From positions 62,001 to 126,000 of the forward strand of contig JAUIAU010000003.1 of assembly GCA_030425185.1 (NCBI GenBank): 64,000 nt of DNA, given 5' to 3'. A program made the translations under genes and the position numbers. Positions 55,991 through 64,000 of the stretch are shown piece by piece. The first letter of the stretch is position 1. Every line of letters starts with the position of its first letter. The notes beneath the pieces are model-generated. The model saw nothing but the letters and a program-made list of their open reading frames with translations. It made no database searches and was not told the DNA's origin. This DNA comes from Alphaproteobacteria bacterium (GTDB lineage: Bacteria; Pseudomonadota; Alphaproteobacteria; Rhodobacterales; Rhodobacteraceae).

Positions 55991-58234
55991 TCAGCCCTGC
56001 CGCTTCAGCCACTCCATCAGCGCCGGGCGTACCGTCATCGCGCCCATCTCGCGCGCCTCGGTGATCACGGCGCGCACCTCGCGCAGGTCCGAGCGCCGCA
56101 GCAGGTGCTTGACCGGCCCGATCGAGGCCGGACGCATCGACAGGGCCCGCAGGCCCATCGCCGTCAGCGCCAGTGCCTCGATCGGCCGGCCGGCATCCTC
56201 GCCGCAGAAGGACAGCGGCGTGTCCGTCTCGGCGCAGCGCCCCACGATCTGTTCGATGAAGCTCAGGAACGAGATGTTCAGCGTGTCATAGCGCCGCCGC
56301 ACCCGCTCGTTCTCGCGGTCGGCGGCGAAGAAGAACTGCTTCAGGTCGTTGCCGCCGATCGAGATGAAATCCGCCAGCTCGAAGAAATGGCGGGGCGCGA
56401 AGGCCAGCGACGGCGTCTCCAGCATCGCGCCGACTTCCACCGTCTCGGGCAGAACGCGGCCCAGCGCCGCCTCGCGGTCCAGCTCGCGCATCAGGTGGTC
56501 GCGCGCCTGGGTGAATTCCTCGAGCTGCGCGATGAACGGGAACATCACCGTCAGCGGCCGCCCGTTCGCGGCACGGATCAGCGCCTGGAGCTGCATCCGC
56601 ATCACGCCCGGCTTGTCGAGCCCGACCCGGATCGCCCGCCAGCCCAGCGCCGGGTTCGGCTCCTCGGTCGGCTTCATGTAGGGCAGCACCTTGTCCGACC
56701 CGATGTCGAGCGTGCGGAACGCCACCCGCCGCCCCTCGGCGGCATCCATCACCCGCGCATAGAGCGCCGCCAGCTCGCCCCGGCGCGGCACCTTCGAGCG
56801 GACGAGGAACTGCAGCTCGGTGCGGAACAGGCCCACGCCCGAGGCACCCGAGCCCTTGAGCGACGGCAGGTCGGCCATCAGCCCCGCGTTCATGTCCAGC
56901 CGCACGACCGTGCCGCACAGCGCCTCGGCGGGCAGGTCGCGCAGCGAGGCATAGCGCTCCTGCGCCTTGGCCTGCATCGCCATCTTGTCCCGGAAGGCGG
57001 CCTGCACCGTGTCGTCGGGGCGCAGGTGCACCACGCCCTGCTCGCCGTCCACGAGGATCGTGTCGCCGTTCAGCGCCTCGGTGGTGATCCGGCGCGCGTT
57101 GATGACCAGCGGGATCGCCAGCGCGCGCGCCACCACGGTCGCGTGGCTGCCGACCGAGCCTTCCTCCAGCACGATGCCCTTCAGCTTGCGGCCGTAGTCC
57201 AGCAACTCGGCCGGGCCGATGTTGCGCGCGATCAGGATCGGGTTCTCGGGCAGGGTCGCGCCGGTCTCGGTGCCCTGGCCGGTCAGCAGTCGCAGCAGCC
57301 GGTTCGACAGGTCGTCGAGATCGTGCAGCCGCTCGCGCAGGTAGGCATCGCCGACCTGGCTCATCCGGGCGCGGGCGGCGGATTGCTCCTTCTCGACGGC
57401 GGCCTCGGCCGAGAGGCCCCGGTCGATGTCCTCCTCCATCCGGCGCATCCAGCCCTTCGAGTTGGCGAACATCCGGTAGGCTTCCAGCACCTCCATCTGC
57501 TCGCCGTCATGGGCGGGCGTCATCCGCAGCATCTCGTCCACCGACAGCCGCAGCCGGTCCACCGCCGCGTGCAGGCGCTTGCGCTCGGCCTCGGGGTCGT
57601 CCGCGACCGGACGCGCGATCACCACGCGCGGCTCGTGCAGCCAGACCTGCCCGGCGGCGACGCCCTCCTGCGCCACCCCGCCGCGCAGCATGACCTGGTT
57701 CTTGTGCGGTGCGCGCAGCGCCTCGCCCTCGCCGATGAAGGCGCCCAGCTCGGCCATCTCGGCCAGCACCATCGCGACGACTTCCAGCGCGTAGAGCTCG
57801 TCCTCGGAATACTCGCGGGCCTGCTTCGACTGCACGACGAGCACGCCCTTGACCTCGCCCAGGCGCTGCACCGGCACCCCGAGGAAGGACGAGAACACCT
57901 CCTCGCCGGTCTCCGGCATGAAGCGGAAGCCGCGTGTGCCGGGCGCGTCGGCGGTGTTGATCGGCCGCCCGCTGCGCGCCACGCGCCCCACCAGACCCTC
58001 GCCGACCCGCATCCGCGTGACGTGGACGGCGGCCTTGTTCAGACCCTCGGTCGCGCAAAGCTCCAGCGTGTCGGCATCCCGGAACAGGTAGATCGAGCAG
58101 ACCTCGGTCCCCATGCTGTCCGCGATCAGGTGGGTGATCTTGTCGAGCCGCTCCTGCCCGGCTCCCGCATCGGCCAGCGTGGCCTGCAAGCGCCGGAGCA
58201 GCTTGCGCGACTCCGATTCCGTCCTGTGCGGCAT
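55991..58234 (-). CDS. ptsP: Phosphoenolpyruvate--protein phosphotransferase PtsP (EI-Ntr)
   Basis: PtsP phosphorylates NPr in the nitrogen-related PTS. The 747-aa protein has a GAF domain (about 20-165) and the PEP-utilising N-terminal domain (about 185-310). The swivel domain carries the phospho-acceptor His364 in VGSHATVVARA. The TIM-barrel (GLFRTELQFLVRS, SIGGNDLKQFFFAADR, CGEDAGRP) completes it. Length is normal. In many Rhodobacteraceae ptsP follows lysC directly; here an antiporter gene lies between. Confidence 0.96.
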   Translation of the reverse strand: MPHRTESESRKLLRRLQATLADAGAGQERLDKITHLIADSMGTEVCSIYLFRDADTLELCATEGLNKAAVHVTRMRVGEGLVGRVARSGRPINTADAPGTRGFRFMPETGEEVFSSFLGVPVQRLGEVKGVLVVQSKQAREYSEDELYALEVVAMVLAEMAELGAFIGEGEALRAPHKNQVMLRGGVAQEGVAAGQVWLHEPRVVIARPVADDPEAERKRLHAAVDRLRLSVDEMLRMTPAHDGEQMEVLEAYRMFANSKGWMRRMEEDIDRGLSAEAAVEKEQSAARARMSQVGDAYLRERLHDLDDLSNRLLRLLTGQGTETGATLPENPILIARNIGPAELLDYGRKLKGIVLEEGSVGSHATVVARALAIPLVINARRITTEALNGDTILVDGEQGVVHLRPDDTVQAAFRDKMAMQAKAQERYASLRDLPAEALCGTVVRLDMNAGLMADLPSLKGSGASGVGLFRTELQFLVRSKVPRRGELAALYARVMDAAEGRRVAFRTLDIGSDKVLPYMKPTEEPNPALGWRAIRVGLDKPGVMRMQLQALIRAANGRPLTVMFPFIAQLEEFTQARDHLMRELDREAALGRVLPETVEVGAMLETPSLAFAPRHFFELADFISIGGNDLKQFFFAADRENERVRRRYDTLNISFLSFIEQIVGRCAETDTPLSFCGEDAGRPIEALALTAMGLRALSMRPASIGPVKHLLRRSDLREVRAVITEAREMGAMTVRPALMEWLKRQG

Positions 58235-58434
58235 GTGCCTCGTTCCCTGTCGGACCGGGGCTCTTCCCGGCCCTGTCCCCGGGACAAAGGGATAGCGGTC
58301 CGCGTCCGCTCACGCAACGCTGCCGGTGCGGCGGTGGCCGGACCCCGCCCGCCCCGGCGCACAGCACGTCCAAACCGGCGGCACGTCCCCCGCCCCGGCG
58401 CGCGATTTCCGGGCAGCGCGGTGCGCGCGCGGTC

Positions 58435-59355
58435 TCAGCCCAGTGCGGCCCGCCCCGCCGTCCAGACCAGCCACAGCCCCAAAAGGACGCCGCCCTCGCG
58501 GCGGGTGATCCGCGCGCCGCTGGCCGCGACCCACAGCATCAGCCCGGTCGCCGCCGCCATCGCCCACAGGTCGATCCGCAGGATGTCGTCGGGCACCGGT
58601 ACGGGGGCGACCAGCGCCGTGGCCCCGAGGATGCCGAGCAGGTTGAACACGTTCGAGCCGAAGACATTGCCCAGCGCCAGCGCGGACTGGCCGCGCCGCG
58701 CCGCCACGACCGAGGTGACCAGTTCCGGCAGCGAGGTGCCGACCGCCACCACCGTGACGCCGATCAGCGTCTCCGACACGCCCCAGCCGCGTGCCAGCCC
58801 GACGCCGCCGCGCACCAGCAGGTCCGCGCCCGCCAGCACCGGAACCAGCCCGCCGAGCGCCAGCGCGACATTGGGCCAGACACCCGGGCGGGGGGCGGCG
58901 TCCTCCGGCGGGGCCGCGTGCGCCCCGCGCAGCGACGCGGCAAGGTAGACCGCGAACCCCGCCAGCAGCACGGCCGCCGCCCCGGACCCGAGGTTGCCGG
59001 TCATCAGCACCGCGCCGCCCAGCAGCGTCGCCAGCGCGACGGCGAGGCCCTCGCGGCGCAGCACGCCCTGCGCCACCGGGATCGGGGCCAGCGCGGCGGC
59101 GAGGCCGAGGATCAGCAGGATATTGGCGATGTTCGAGCCGACGACATTGCCGACGGCAAGACCCGGTGCGCCGGACCATGCGGCGCCCAGCGAGGTGACC
59201 AGTTCCGGCAGCGAGGTGCCGAAGCCCACCACCACGACGCCGATCAGCATCGGCGACAGCCGCAGCGCCTGCGCCAGGTTGGCCGCGCCGCGCACGAACA
59301 GCTCGCCGCCGCCCAGCAACAGGGCGAGGCCGGCGGCCACAAACAGGATGTCCAA
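58435..59355 (-). CDS. Calcium/sodium antiporter (CaCA family, YrbG-like)
   Basis: The protein of about 306 aa has ten helices and the two repeated CaCA alpha motifs: GFGTSLPELVTSLGAAWSG...AVGNVVGSNIANILL and VGTSLPELVTSVVAAR...ALGNVFGSNVFNLLG. It exchanges Na+ or H+ for Ca2+. TTG 59355 is chosen because GGAGA lies 9 bp upstream and the family begins MDILFVAAGL; ATG 59385 has no ribosome site. A tandem/inverted repeat lies upstream of it. Its insertion between lysC and ptsP suggests transfer or rearrangement. Confidence 0.92.
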   Translation of the reverse strand: MDILFVAAGLALLLGGGELFVRGAANLAQALRLSPMLIGVVVVGFGTSLPELVTSLGAAWSGAPGLAVGNVVGSNIANILLILGLAAALAPIPVAQGVLRREGLAVALATLLGGAVLMTGNLGSGAAAVLLAGFAVYLAASLRGAHAAPPEDAAPRPGVWPNVALALGGLVPVLAGADLLVRGGVGLARGWGVSETLIGVTVVAVGTSLPELVTSVVAARRGQSALALGNVFGSNVFNLLGILGATALVAPVPVPDDILRIDLWAMAAATGLMLWVAASGARITRREGGVLLGLWLVWTAGRAALG

Positions 59356-59497
59356 GGGACGTGTCTCCGCGGCCCGGCCCCCCATGGGCCCGGCCGTCGC
59401 AGCGCAGGTGGGAGGGGGCAGCGCGGCGCGCCAGAGGCACGCGAAAATAATCAGGCGGCGGGACGGATCGTTACGATCGGGTTACGCCGGCGCACGG

Positions 59498-59553
59498 CCG
59501 CACCGACGTGATACCGACGCTGTGCCGACGCGATACCGACGCCGTCGGTGCGG
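59498..59553. repeat. Four 11-bp tandem repeats inside an 11-bp inverted repeat
   Basis: Units ACCGACGTGAT, ACCGACGCTGT, GCCGACGCGAT and ACCGACGCCGT follow one another at 59502-59545. The arms CCGCACCGACG (59498-59508) and CGTCGGTGCGG (59543-59553) are perfect inverted repeats. The structure starts 12 bp after lysC stops and lies upstream of the antiporter gene, so it could be a terminator, an operator or both. Confidence 0.8.
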
Positions 59554-59564
59554 TCCGGAGGCCC

Positions 59565-60803
59565 TCAGGCGCCCTTTTCCAGTTCGAACGCGTCGTGCAG
59601 CGCCTGCACCGCCAGTTCCATGTACTTGCGGTCGATCAGCACCGAGATCTTAATCTCCGACGTGGTGATCACCTTGATGTTGATGTTCTCGTCCTTCAGG
59701 GCTTTGAACATCTTCGCCGCAACCCCGGCATGGCTGCGCATCCCGATGCCGACGACGCTGACCTTGGCCACGTTCTTGTCCGCCACCAGCGCTTCGTAGG
59801 AAATATCGCCCTTCGCCTGCGCATCCTGCATCGCCTTTTCCGCCCGCAGCACCTGGTCGGTGGGGCAGGAGAAGGTCATGTCCGTGAATCCCTCGTCCGA
59901 GATGTTCTGCACGATCATGTCCACGTTGACCCCGGCATCGGCCAGCGGCCCGAAGATCGCCGCGGCGATGCCCGGCCGGTCCTCGACGCCGGTCAGCGTC
60001 ATCTTGGCTTCGTCGCGCGAGTAGGCGACCCCGGAAACGGCGTTCAGTTCCATGATTTCCTCCTCATCGCAGACGAGAGTCCCGGCCTCGTCAGAGGGTT
60101 CCTCGAAGCTCGACAGCACCCGCAGCTTGACCTTGTAGCGCATCGCCAGCTCGACCGAGCGGGTCTGCAGCACCTTCGCGCCGAGGCTGGCCAGTTCCAG
60201 CATTTCCTCGAAGGCGATCCGGTCCAGCTTGCGCGCCTTGTCCGAGATCCGCGGGTCGGTGGTATAGACCCCGTCCACGTCGGTGTAGATGTCGCAGCGC
60301 ACCGCGTCGAAGGCGGCGGCAAAGGCCACGGCGGTGGTGTCCGACCCGCCCCGGCCCAGCGTCGTGATCCGGCCCTCGGGGCTGATCCCCTGGAAGCCCG
60401 CGACCACCGCGACCTTCATGCCCTCGGCGAACTTGGCGGTGATGTTCTCGGTCGGGATCTCGACGATCCGCGCGGCCGAATGCGCGCCGTTGGTCTTCAG
60501 CGGCACCTGCCAGCCCTGCCAGCTGCGCGCCGGGATATCCATTTCCTGCAGCGTCAGCGCCATCAGCCCGGCGGTGACGTTCTCGCCCGACGACACCACC
60601 GCGTCATACTCGCGGGCGTCGAACAGGGGCGAGGTTTCGTTGACCCAGCCGACCAGTTCGTTGGTCTTCCCGGCCATGGCCGAGACGATCACGATCACGT
60701 CGTGACCCTTGGCGACCTCGAGCCCGACGCGCTTCGCGGCCCGCCGGATGCGGTCCAGATTGGCGACGGACGTGCCGCCGAATTTCATCACGAGGACGGA
60801 CAT
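59565..60803 (-). CDS. lysC: Aspartate kinase
   Basis: LysC phosphorylates aspartate, the first step to Lys, Thr and Met. The 412-aa protein has MKFGGTSVAN at the start, GRGGSDTTAVAFAAAF in the kinase domain, and two ACT regions (LTGVEDRPGIAAAIF and VVGIGMRSHAGVAAKMF). ATG 60803 is used since the family begins MxxLVMKFGGTSV; an upstream ATG at 60860 is not conserved. Confidence 0.96.
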   Translation of the reverse strand: MSVLVMKFGGTSVANLDRIRRAAKRVGLEVAKGHDVIVIVSAMAGKTNELVGWVNETSPLFDAREYDAVVSSGENVTAGLMALTLQEMDIPARSWQGWQVPLKTNGAHSAARIVEIPTENITAKFAEGMKVAVVAGFQGISPEGRITTLGRGGSDTTAVAFAAAFDAVRCDIYTDVDGVYTTDPRISDKARKLDRIAFEEMLELASLGAKVLQTRSVELAMRYKVKLRVLSSFEEPSDEAGTLVCDEEEIMELNAVSGVAYSRDEAKMTLTGVEDRPGIAAAIFGPLADAGVNVDMIVQNISDEGFTDMTFSCPTDQVLRAEKAMQDAQAKGDISYEALVADKNVAKVSVVGIGMRSHAGVAAKMFKALKDENINIKVITTSEIKISVLIDRKYMELAVQALHDAFELEKGA

Positions 60804-60882
60804 GACCTCTCCCGTGTCCCTGACTGCGCGGCCCTTAGGCCAAAGGGCCGGGCGCGGCAAGGGGCGGGTTGGCGCAGGCGGC

Positions 60883-61170
60883 TCAGTTCACCCGGCCGGA
60901 GATGCGGATGATGCCGGTGCCGCCCCGGTCGGTGCCCTGCACCTGCGGCGCGGGCGGGTCCGGCGGGGCCGGGAAGGCGGTCTGGATGATCCCGTCGCCT
61001 TCCATCGTGGTCGAGATGCCGTCGGCGGCGTTCTCGATCCCGCCCGAGACGATCCCCATGACGGCCAGCCCCAGCGCCACCGTCGCCGCCATCAGCGGCA
61101 CCATGTCCACGGTGACGGCCCCAGAGTCGTCGGCGAGGAAGCGGCGAACGGACGGAAAACGGTACGGCAT
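60883..61170 (-). CDS. Orphan Flp-like pilin/pseudopilin with extended C-terminus
   Basis: The 95-aa protein has a leader ending DDSG and then AVTVDMVPLMAATVALGLAV, closely matching the Flp pilins at 26256-27397 (ESG, AVTVDW, LTAAIVGLGIAVYGVVSGGI). The region IVSGGIENAADGI corresponds to VVSGGIQDLSQDI. The C-terminal 30 residues are Pro/Gly-rich and absent from the main pilin. It is 33 kb from the Tad genes. It may be a minor pilin or a Flp-type pseudopilin processed by TadV. Confidence 0.75.
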   Translation of the reverse strand: MPYRFPSVRRFLADDSGAVTVDMVPLMAATVALGLAVMGIVSGGIENAADGISTTMEGDGIIQTAFPAPPDPPAPQVQGTDRGGTGIIRISGRVN

Positions 61171-61271
61171 GGACGGTCCCCTCGAGGTTTCCGCCCCGCA
61201 TCGCAGGACAATCGGGCAAGACCGTGCCGCTCGCGTGATGCTTTGTGGCCGGGGCGCGGGAGGCGCGGCCC

Positions 61272-61931
61272 TCAGATCGGGTGATCGCGCCTGTCCCAGG
61301 TGCGGAAGCAGCCGGTCGAGGCAAGGTCCAGTTCCCCGAACCGCGCCGCGAGGCCCGAGGCGCTTTCGTCGACGTCGATCTCGGCCGCGCCGCCGCCCAT
61401 GTCGGTGCGGACCCATCCCGGGTGATAGACACCGACCGCGATCCCGAGGTCGCGCAGGTCGGTCGCCAGGTTGCGCCCGAGGTTCACCGCCGCGGCCTTG
61501 CTGGCCCGGTAGATGTAGCTGCCGCCGGGCGCGCGCTGGGTCGAGCCCATCTGGCTGGAGATGATCGCGACCCTCGCCAGCCCGGTCGCGTTCGCCGCGT
61601 GTTGAAGATGCGGCAACAGCGTCTGCACGCACAGGAAGACGCCGGTCACGTTGACCGCGAAGCTCCGGGCCCAGAGATCGGGCGCATAGCCGTCCGACAA
61701 CCCCTCGTGCCGGTCGAGGTAGACACCCGCGTTGCACACCAGCAGGTCGACCGGTTGCCCGTCGAGCGCCCGGCCCAGTCCCGCCACGCTCTCCGCGTCG
61801 GTCACGTCGAGCGGGATCTGACCCGGCCCCGGCACCCGCGCGCAGCCGCGCACGGTCTGCCCGCCGCGCGCCAGTTCCGCGATGAGCGCGGCCCCGATGC
61901 CGCGATTCGCGCCGGTGACCACCGTGACCAT
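61272..61931 (-). CDS. SDR-family oxidoreductase
   Basis: The 219-aa short-chain dehydrogenase has the cofactor motif TGANRGIG at about 6-13, NAG in LLVCNAGVYL, a catalytic serine in IISSQMGS and YRASK as the Tyr-Lys pair. PGWVRTDMGG follows. The substrate is unknown. It ends the DUF1178-SDR pair, whose genes are 2 bp apart. Confidence 0.92.
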   Translation of the reverse strand: MVTVVTGANRGIGAALIAELARGGQTVRGCARVPGPGQIPLDVTDAESVAGLGRALDGQPVDLLVCNAGVYLDRHEGLSDGYAPDLWARSFAVNVTGVFLCVQTLLPHLQHAANATGLARVAIISSQMGSTQRAPGGSYIYRASKAAAVNLGRNLATDLRDLGIAVGVYHPGWVRTDMGGGAAEIDVDESASGLAARFGELDLASTGCFRTWDRRDHPI

Positions 61932-61933
61932 GC

Positions 61934-62383
61934 TCAGTTCGCCTTCTCGCGCGGAAGGAAGGGCAGGGGCATCACCGGCACGCCGTCCTCGATCAGCGCG
62001 CGCGCCTCGTCGGGCCGCGCCTCGCCGTGGATCGCCCGCTGCGGGGTCTCGCCCTCGTGCATCTTGCGCGCCTCGGTCGCGAAGCTCGCGCCGACATAGG
62101 TGCTGTCGCGCTCGACCTTCGCGCGCAGCTCGGCCAGCGCCTTTTCCAGCGGCGATTGCGGCGCGGACAGCACCGGCACCGGGGCTTCGGTCGGGGCGGG
62201 CACCGGGGCGGCGTCCTCGGCCGGGCGCACGCGCGGGGCCATCAGCGCCTTTTCCACATCCGCGCTGCCGCAGACCGGGCAGGCGACCATGCCGCGCGCG
62301 GCCAGCGTGTCGTAGGCGCTTGCCGACTGGAACCAACTGTCGGCGGTATGTCCCGCCGTGCATTTCAGCGTGTACTTGATCAT
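61934..62383 (-). CDS. DUF1178 family zinc-ribbon-like protein
   Basis: The 149-aa protein has the family start MIKYTLKCTAGHTADSWFQSA and a CPVCGS motif that with the first Cys/His could bind zinc. After a Pro/Ala linker come FATEARKMHEGETPQRAIHGEA and GVPVMPLPFLP, the DUF1178 C-terminal signature. Function unknown. It is close to the SDR and NUDIX genes on the same strand. Confidence 0.9.
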   Translation of the reverse strand: MIKYTLKCTAGHTADSWFQSASAYDTLAARGMVACPVCGSADVEKALMAPRVRPAEDAAPVPAPTEAPVPVLSAPQSPLEKALAELRAKVERDSTYVGASFATEARKMHEGETPQRAIHGEARPDEARALIEDGVPVMPLPFLPREKAN

Positions 62384-62475
62384 CCGGGGTTCCGGCCCCT
62401 GCGGGCCTCCTTGCCATCAGGGCGCAAAGCTAACCATCGGGCGGACCATTTCAATCCCGCTGATGCGCACAGGGC

Positions 62476-62967
62476 TCAGGCCGGGTCGAACCGGACCAGC
62501 AACTGCGCAAGGTCGGCCTCGTCCACCATCCGGGCGGCCTTCTTCGGCGAGACCCACTTGCGCGTGCGTTCCCCGGCCTCGGGCCACTCCTTGGCCAGTT
62601 CCTGCACCCGGAGCGCGAAGACCACCACGACCACCGGCAGGTTCACCCCGGTGTCGAGTTCCTTTGTGTAGCTGTAGATGCCGATGGCGTCCTGGCGCAT
62701 CCGGCCGCGGACGCCGGCCTCTTCCCAGGCCTCGATCGCGGCGCATTCCGACGGCGTCTTGCCGTCGATCGGCCAGCCCTTCGGCAGGATCCAGCGCCCG
62801 GTATCGCGGCTCGAGATCAGCAGGATCTTGGGACCCTTGCGCCCGGTCCGGTAGCACAGCGCGGCGAATTGCGTGCGGACATCCCGCTTGCTGCGGGTGC
62901 CGAGCACCAGCGGAAGCTGACCGTGACGAGGAACAACCTCGCCGGGGGGAAGGACGGGCAACGCCAT
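62476..62967 (-). CDS. NUDIX hydrolase with altered Nudix box
   Basis: The 163-aa protein has the Nudix fold with RWILPKGWPIDG and the box IEAWEEAGV. In the usual REUXEEXGU the arginine is Ile here (CAAIEAWEEAG), a deviation that may affect activity, while the metal-binding EE pair is kept. Similar proteins in alphaproteobacteria are of the diadenosine or inositol pyrophosphate hydrolase type, but the substrate is not certain. It is divergent from the glutathione peroxidase gene. Confidence 0.88.
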   Translation of the reverse strand: MALPVLPPGEVVPRHGQLPLVLGTRSKRDVRTQFAALCYRTGRKGPKILLISSRDTGRWILPKGWPIDGKTPSECAAIEAWEEAGVRGRMRQDAIGIYSYTKELDTGVNLPVVVVVFALRVQELAKEWPEAGERTRKWVSPKKAARMVDEADLAQLLVRFDPA

Positions 62968-63025
62968 GCCGGATCTGTCCTGTTCTGCCGGGGTCCCGGC
63001 ACTCTGCTCTCGGGCGCGCCGCGTT

Positions 63026-63054
63026 TTGCACGACGCAATTCATACAAGTATACA
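63026..63054 (+). promoter_or_regulatory. Probable sigma70 promoter upstream of glutathione peroxidase
   Basis: TTGCAC (63026-63031) and TATACA (63049-63054) are 17 bp apart, close to consensus. A transcript would start near 63061, about 120 nt upstream of the gpx ATG. It is the best promoter match I saw in the window, in an AT-richer pocket of the 212-bp divergent gap. Confidence 0.55.
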
Positions 63055-63179
63055 CGGGTTTCGGTGGCACCAAAAGACCCACCGATGAGGGGCACGCAAT
63101 GGTGAGGTCCGCCCGCTTGAACCCTGGCGCGGGGCCGCTACCCTCCGGCCACGATGATTGCAGACCCCGGAGGACCCCG

Positions 63180-63704
63180 ATGCCGCGCCGTCTCGCCGCC
63201 CTTGCCGCTGCCCTCGTGATGATCGGCAGCGCCGCCCTTGCCGGACCTTTCCGCTTCGACTCGATCGACGGCGGGACGCTTGACCTCGACGCATACCGCG
63301 GCAAGCCGGTCCTGGTGGTCAACACGGCCTCGCAATGCGGCTTCACCCCGCAGTACGAAGGGCTCCAGGCGCTCTATGAGACCTATCGCGACCGGGGCCT
63401 CGTGGTGCTGGCGGTGCCGTCCGACGACTTCAACCAGGAGCTGGCCACCGACGCGGCGGTCAAGGATTTCTGCGCGGTCAACTTCGGCCTGACCCTGCCG
63501 ATGACCACGATCACCCATGTCCGCGGCGCGCAGGCGCACCCGTTCTACGCCTGGCTCGCCAGCGAGCACGGCATCGCGCCGACCTGGAACTTCAACAAGG
63601 TCCTGCTCGACGCCGAGGGTCAGCCGGTCGCCTATTTCCCGTCCTCGACGCGGCCCGGCTCGGCCCCGATGCGGCGCGCCATCGAAGCGGCGCTCGGCGG
63701 GTGA
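63180..63704 (+). CDS. Secreted glutathione peroxidase
   Basis: The 174-aa protein has a signal peptide (ALVMIGSAALA|GPF) and the glutathione peroxidase motifs NTASQCGFTPQYEGLQ (catalytic Cys53 rather than selenocysteine) and PTWNFNKVLLD. The Gln and Trp partners are in place. It reduces peroxides, probably using thioredoxin-like donors in the periplasm. GGAGG lies 6 bp upstream. Its stop overlaps the next start by 4 nt (GTGA). Confidence 0.94.
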   Translation: MPRRLAALAAALVMIGSAALAGPFRFDSIDGGTLDLDAYRGKPVLVVNTASQCGFTPQYEGLQALYETYRDRGLVVLAVPSDDFNQELATDAAVKDFCAVNFGLTLPMTTITHVRGAQAHPFYAWLASEHGIAPTWNFNKVLLDAEGQPVAYFPSSTRPGSAPMRRAIEAALGG

Positions 63705-64000
63705 CCGGACCGGCCCCGACGCCGCTTCTGCTCGGGCACGAGATCTACCGCGCCTCCTCCTACGGTGGCTGGCACCCGCTGCGCATCCCGCGCGTCTCGA
63801 CGGTGATGGACCTGACCCGCGCGCTGGGCTGGGTGGCCCCCGGGCAGTACCGCCGGTCGCCGCGCGCCAAGCCCGTCGCCGTGACCCTGTTCCATGACCC
63901 CGACTACATCGCCGCGCTGGTCGCAGCCGAAGCGGCACAGGCCGTCAGCGAGACCGTGCGCCAGCGCCACGGGCTGGGCACCACGGCCTGCCCGGTCTTC
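63701..64000 (+). CDS. Histone-deacetylase-family protein (5' part, cut by window edge)
   Basis: The first 100 residues of a zinc-dependent deacetylase-like (AcuC/HDAC family) protein are present: LLLGHEIYRASSYGGWHPLRIPR and FHDPDYIAALVAAE. The active-site region lies beyond the window. The start is GTG 63701, which overlaps the glutathione peroxidase stop. In Rhodobacteraceae such proteins are thought to act on acetylated small molecules or proteins; the target is unknown. Confidence 0.85.
   Translation, partial: MTGPAPTPLLLGHEIYRASSYGGWHPLRIPRVSTVMDLTRALGWVAPGQYRRSPRAKPVAVTLFHDPDYIAALVAAEAAQAVSETVRQRHGLGTTACPVF

Noticed and set aside
56105-58948. A 947-codon plus-strand frame opposite ptsP
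   Set aside because: ptsP is complete with all catalytic motifs; the antisense frame has no domain.

Overview
The window is high-GC DNA from the main chromosome of an alphaproteobacterium, most probably a member of the Rhodobacteraceae (Rhodobacterales). Four things point there: the tolB-pal-ybgF-tilS-ftsH order, the aa3 oxidase cluster ctaC-ctaB-coxF-ctaG-ctaE-surf1 followed by thrC and an M16 peptidase, a Flp/Tad pilus locus of rhodobacterial layout, and ptsP lying close to lysC. Nearly all of it is coding. I found no tRNA, rRNA, CRISPR array, insertion sequence or phage module. The first gene (tolB) and the last (a histone-deacetylase-family gene) are cut by the window edges.

Layout. 1-6720: cell-envelope Tol-Pal genes, tRNA-Ile lysidine synthase, the FtsH protease, a MOSC protein and a membrane protein with a cyclic-nucleotide-binding fold. 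6799-9452: one-carbon folate genes fhs and folD. 9457-12287: an ArsR/SRPBCC pair, a thioesterase, a membrane-anchored LytTR regulator and the nuclease PdeM, which follows its partner DEXH helicase (to 14756). 14797-27397: a leftward Tad pilus locus containing an AAA ATPase, prepilin peptidase, two TPR lipoproteins, TadC, TadB, TadA, TadZ, an OmpA lipoprotein, secretin, CpaB and three identical Flp pilin genes in perfect 472-bp tandem repeats. A lytic transglycosylase diverges from it.

28492-35948: a GNAT gene, a 3-oxoacid CoA-transferase (A and B subunits with a 75-aa gene between them), topA, dprA and tldD. 36116-43098: the cytochrome c oxidase cluster, thrC and an M16 peptidase. 43101-55966: a looser accessory stretch with GNATs, a degenerate metallo-beta-lactamase-fold protein, an FAD oxidase, an MFS transporter, apt, two tandem DUF2927 genes, mtnP, a SulP transporter, an HNH endonuclease of visibly lower GC, a flavin reductase, an EcsC protein and two small secreted proteins. 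55991-64000: ptsP, a Ca2+/Na+ antiporter, lysC, an orphan Flp-like pilin, an SDR, DUF1178, a NUDIX hydrolase, glutathione peroxidase and the start of an HDAC-family gene.

The signals most worth following are the exact pilin triplication, the orphan Flp-like protein that keeps the prepilin cleavage motif, a CtrA-like box upstream of dprA, an FNR-like box in front of the oxidase cluster, an 11-bp tandem/inverted repeat between the antiporter and lysC, the HNH/PUA-like nuclease, and a cNMP-fold protein that lacks the phosphate-binding arginine. I did not find a complete new multi-gene system that I could defend.
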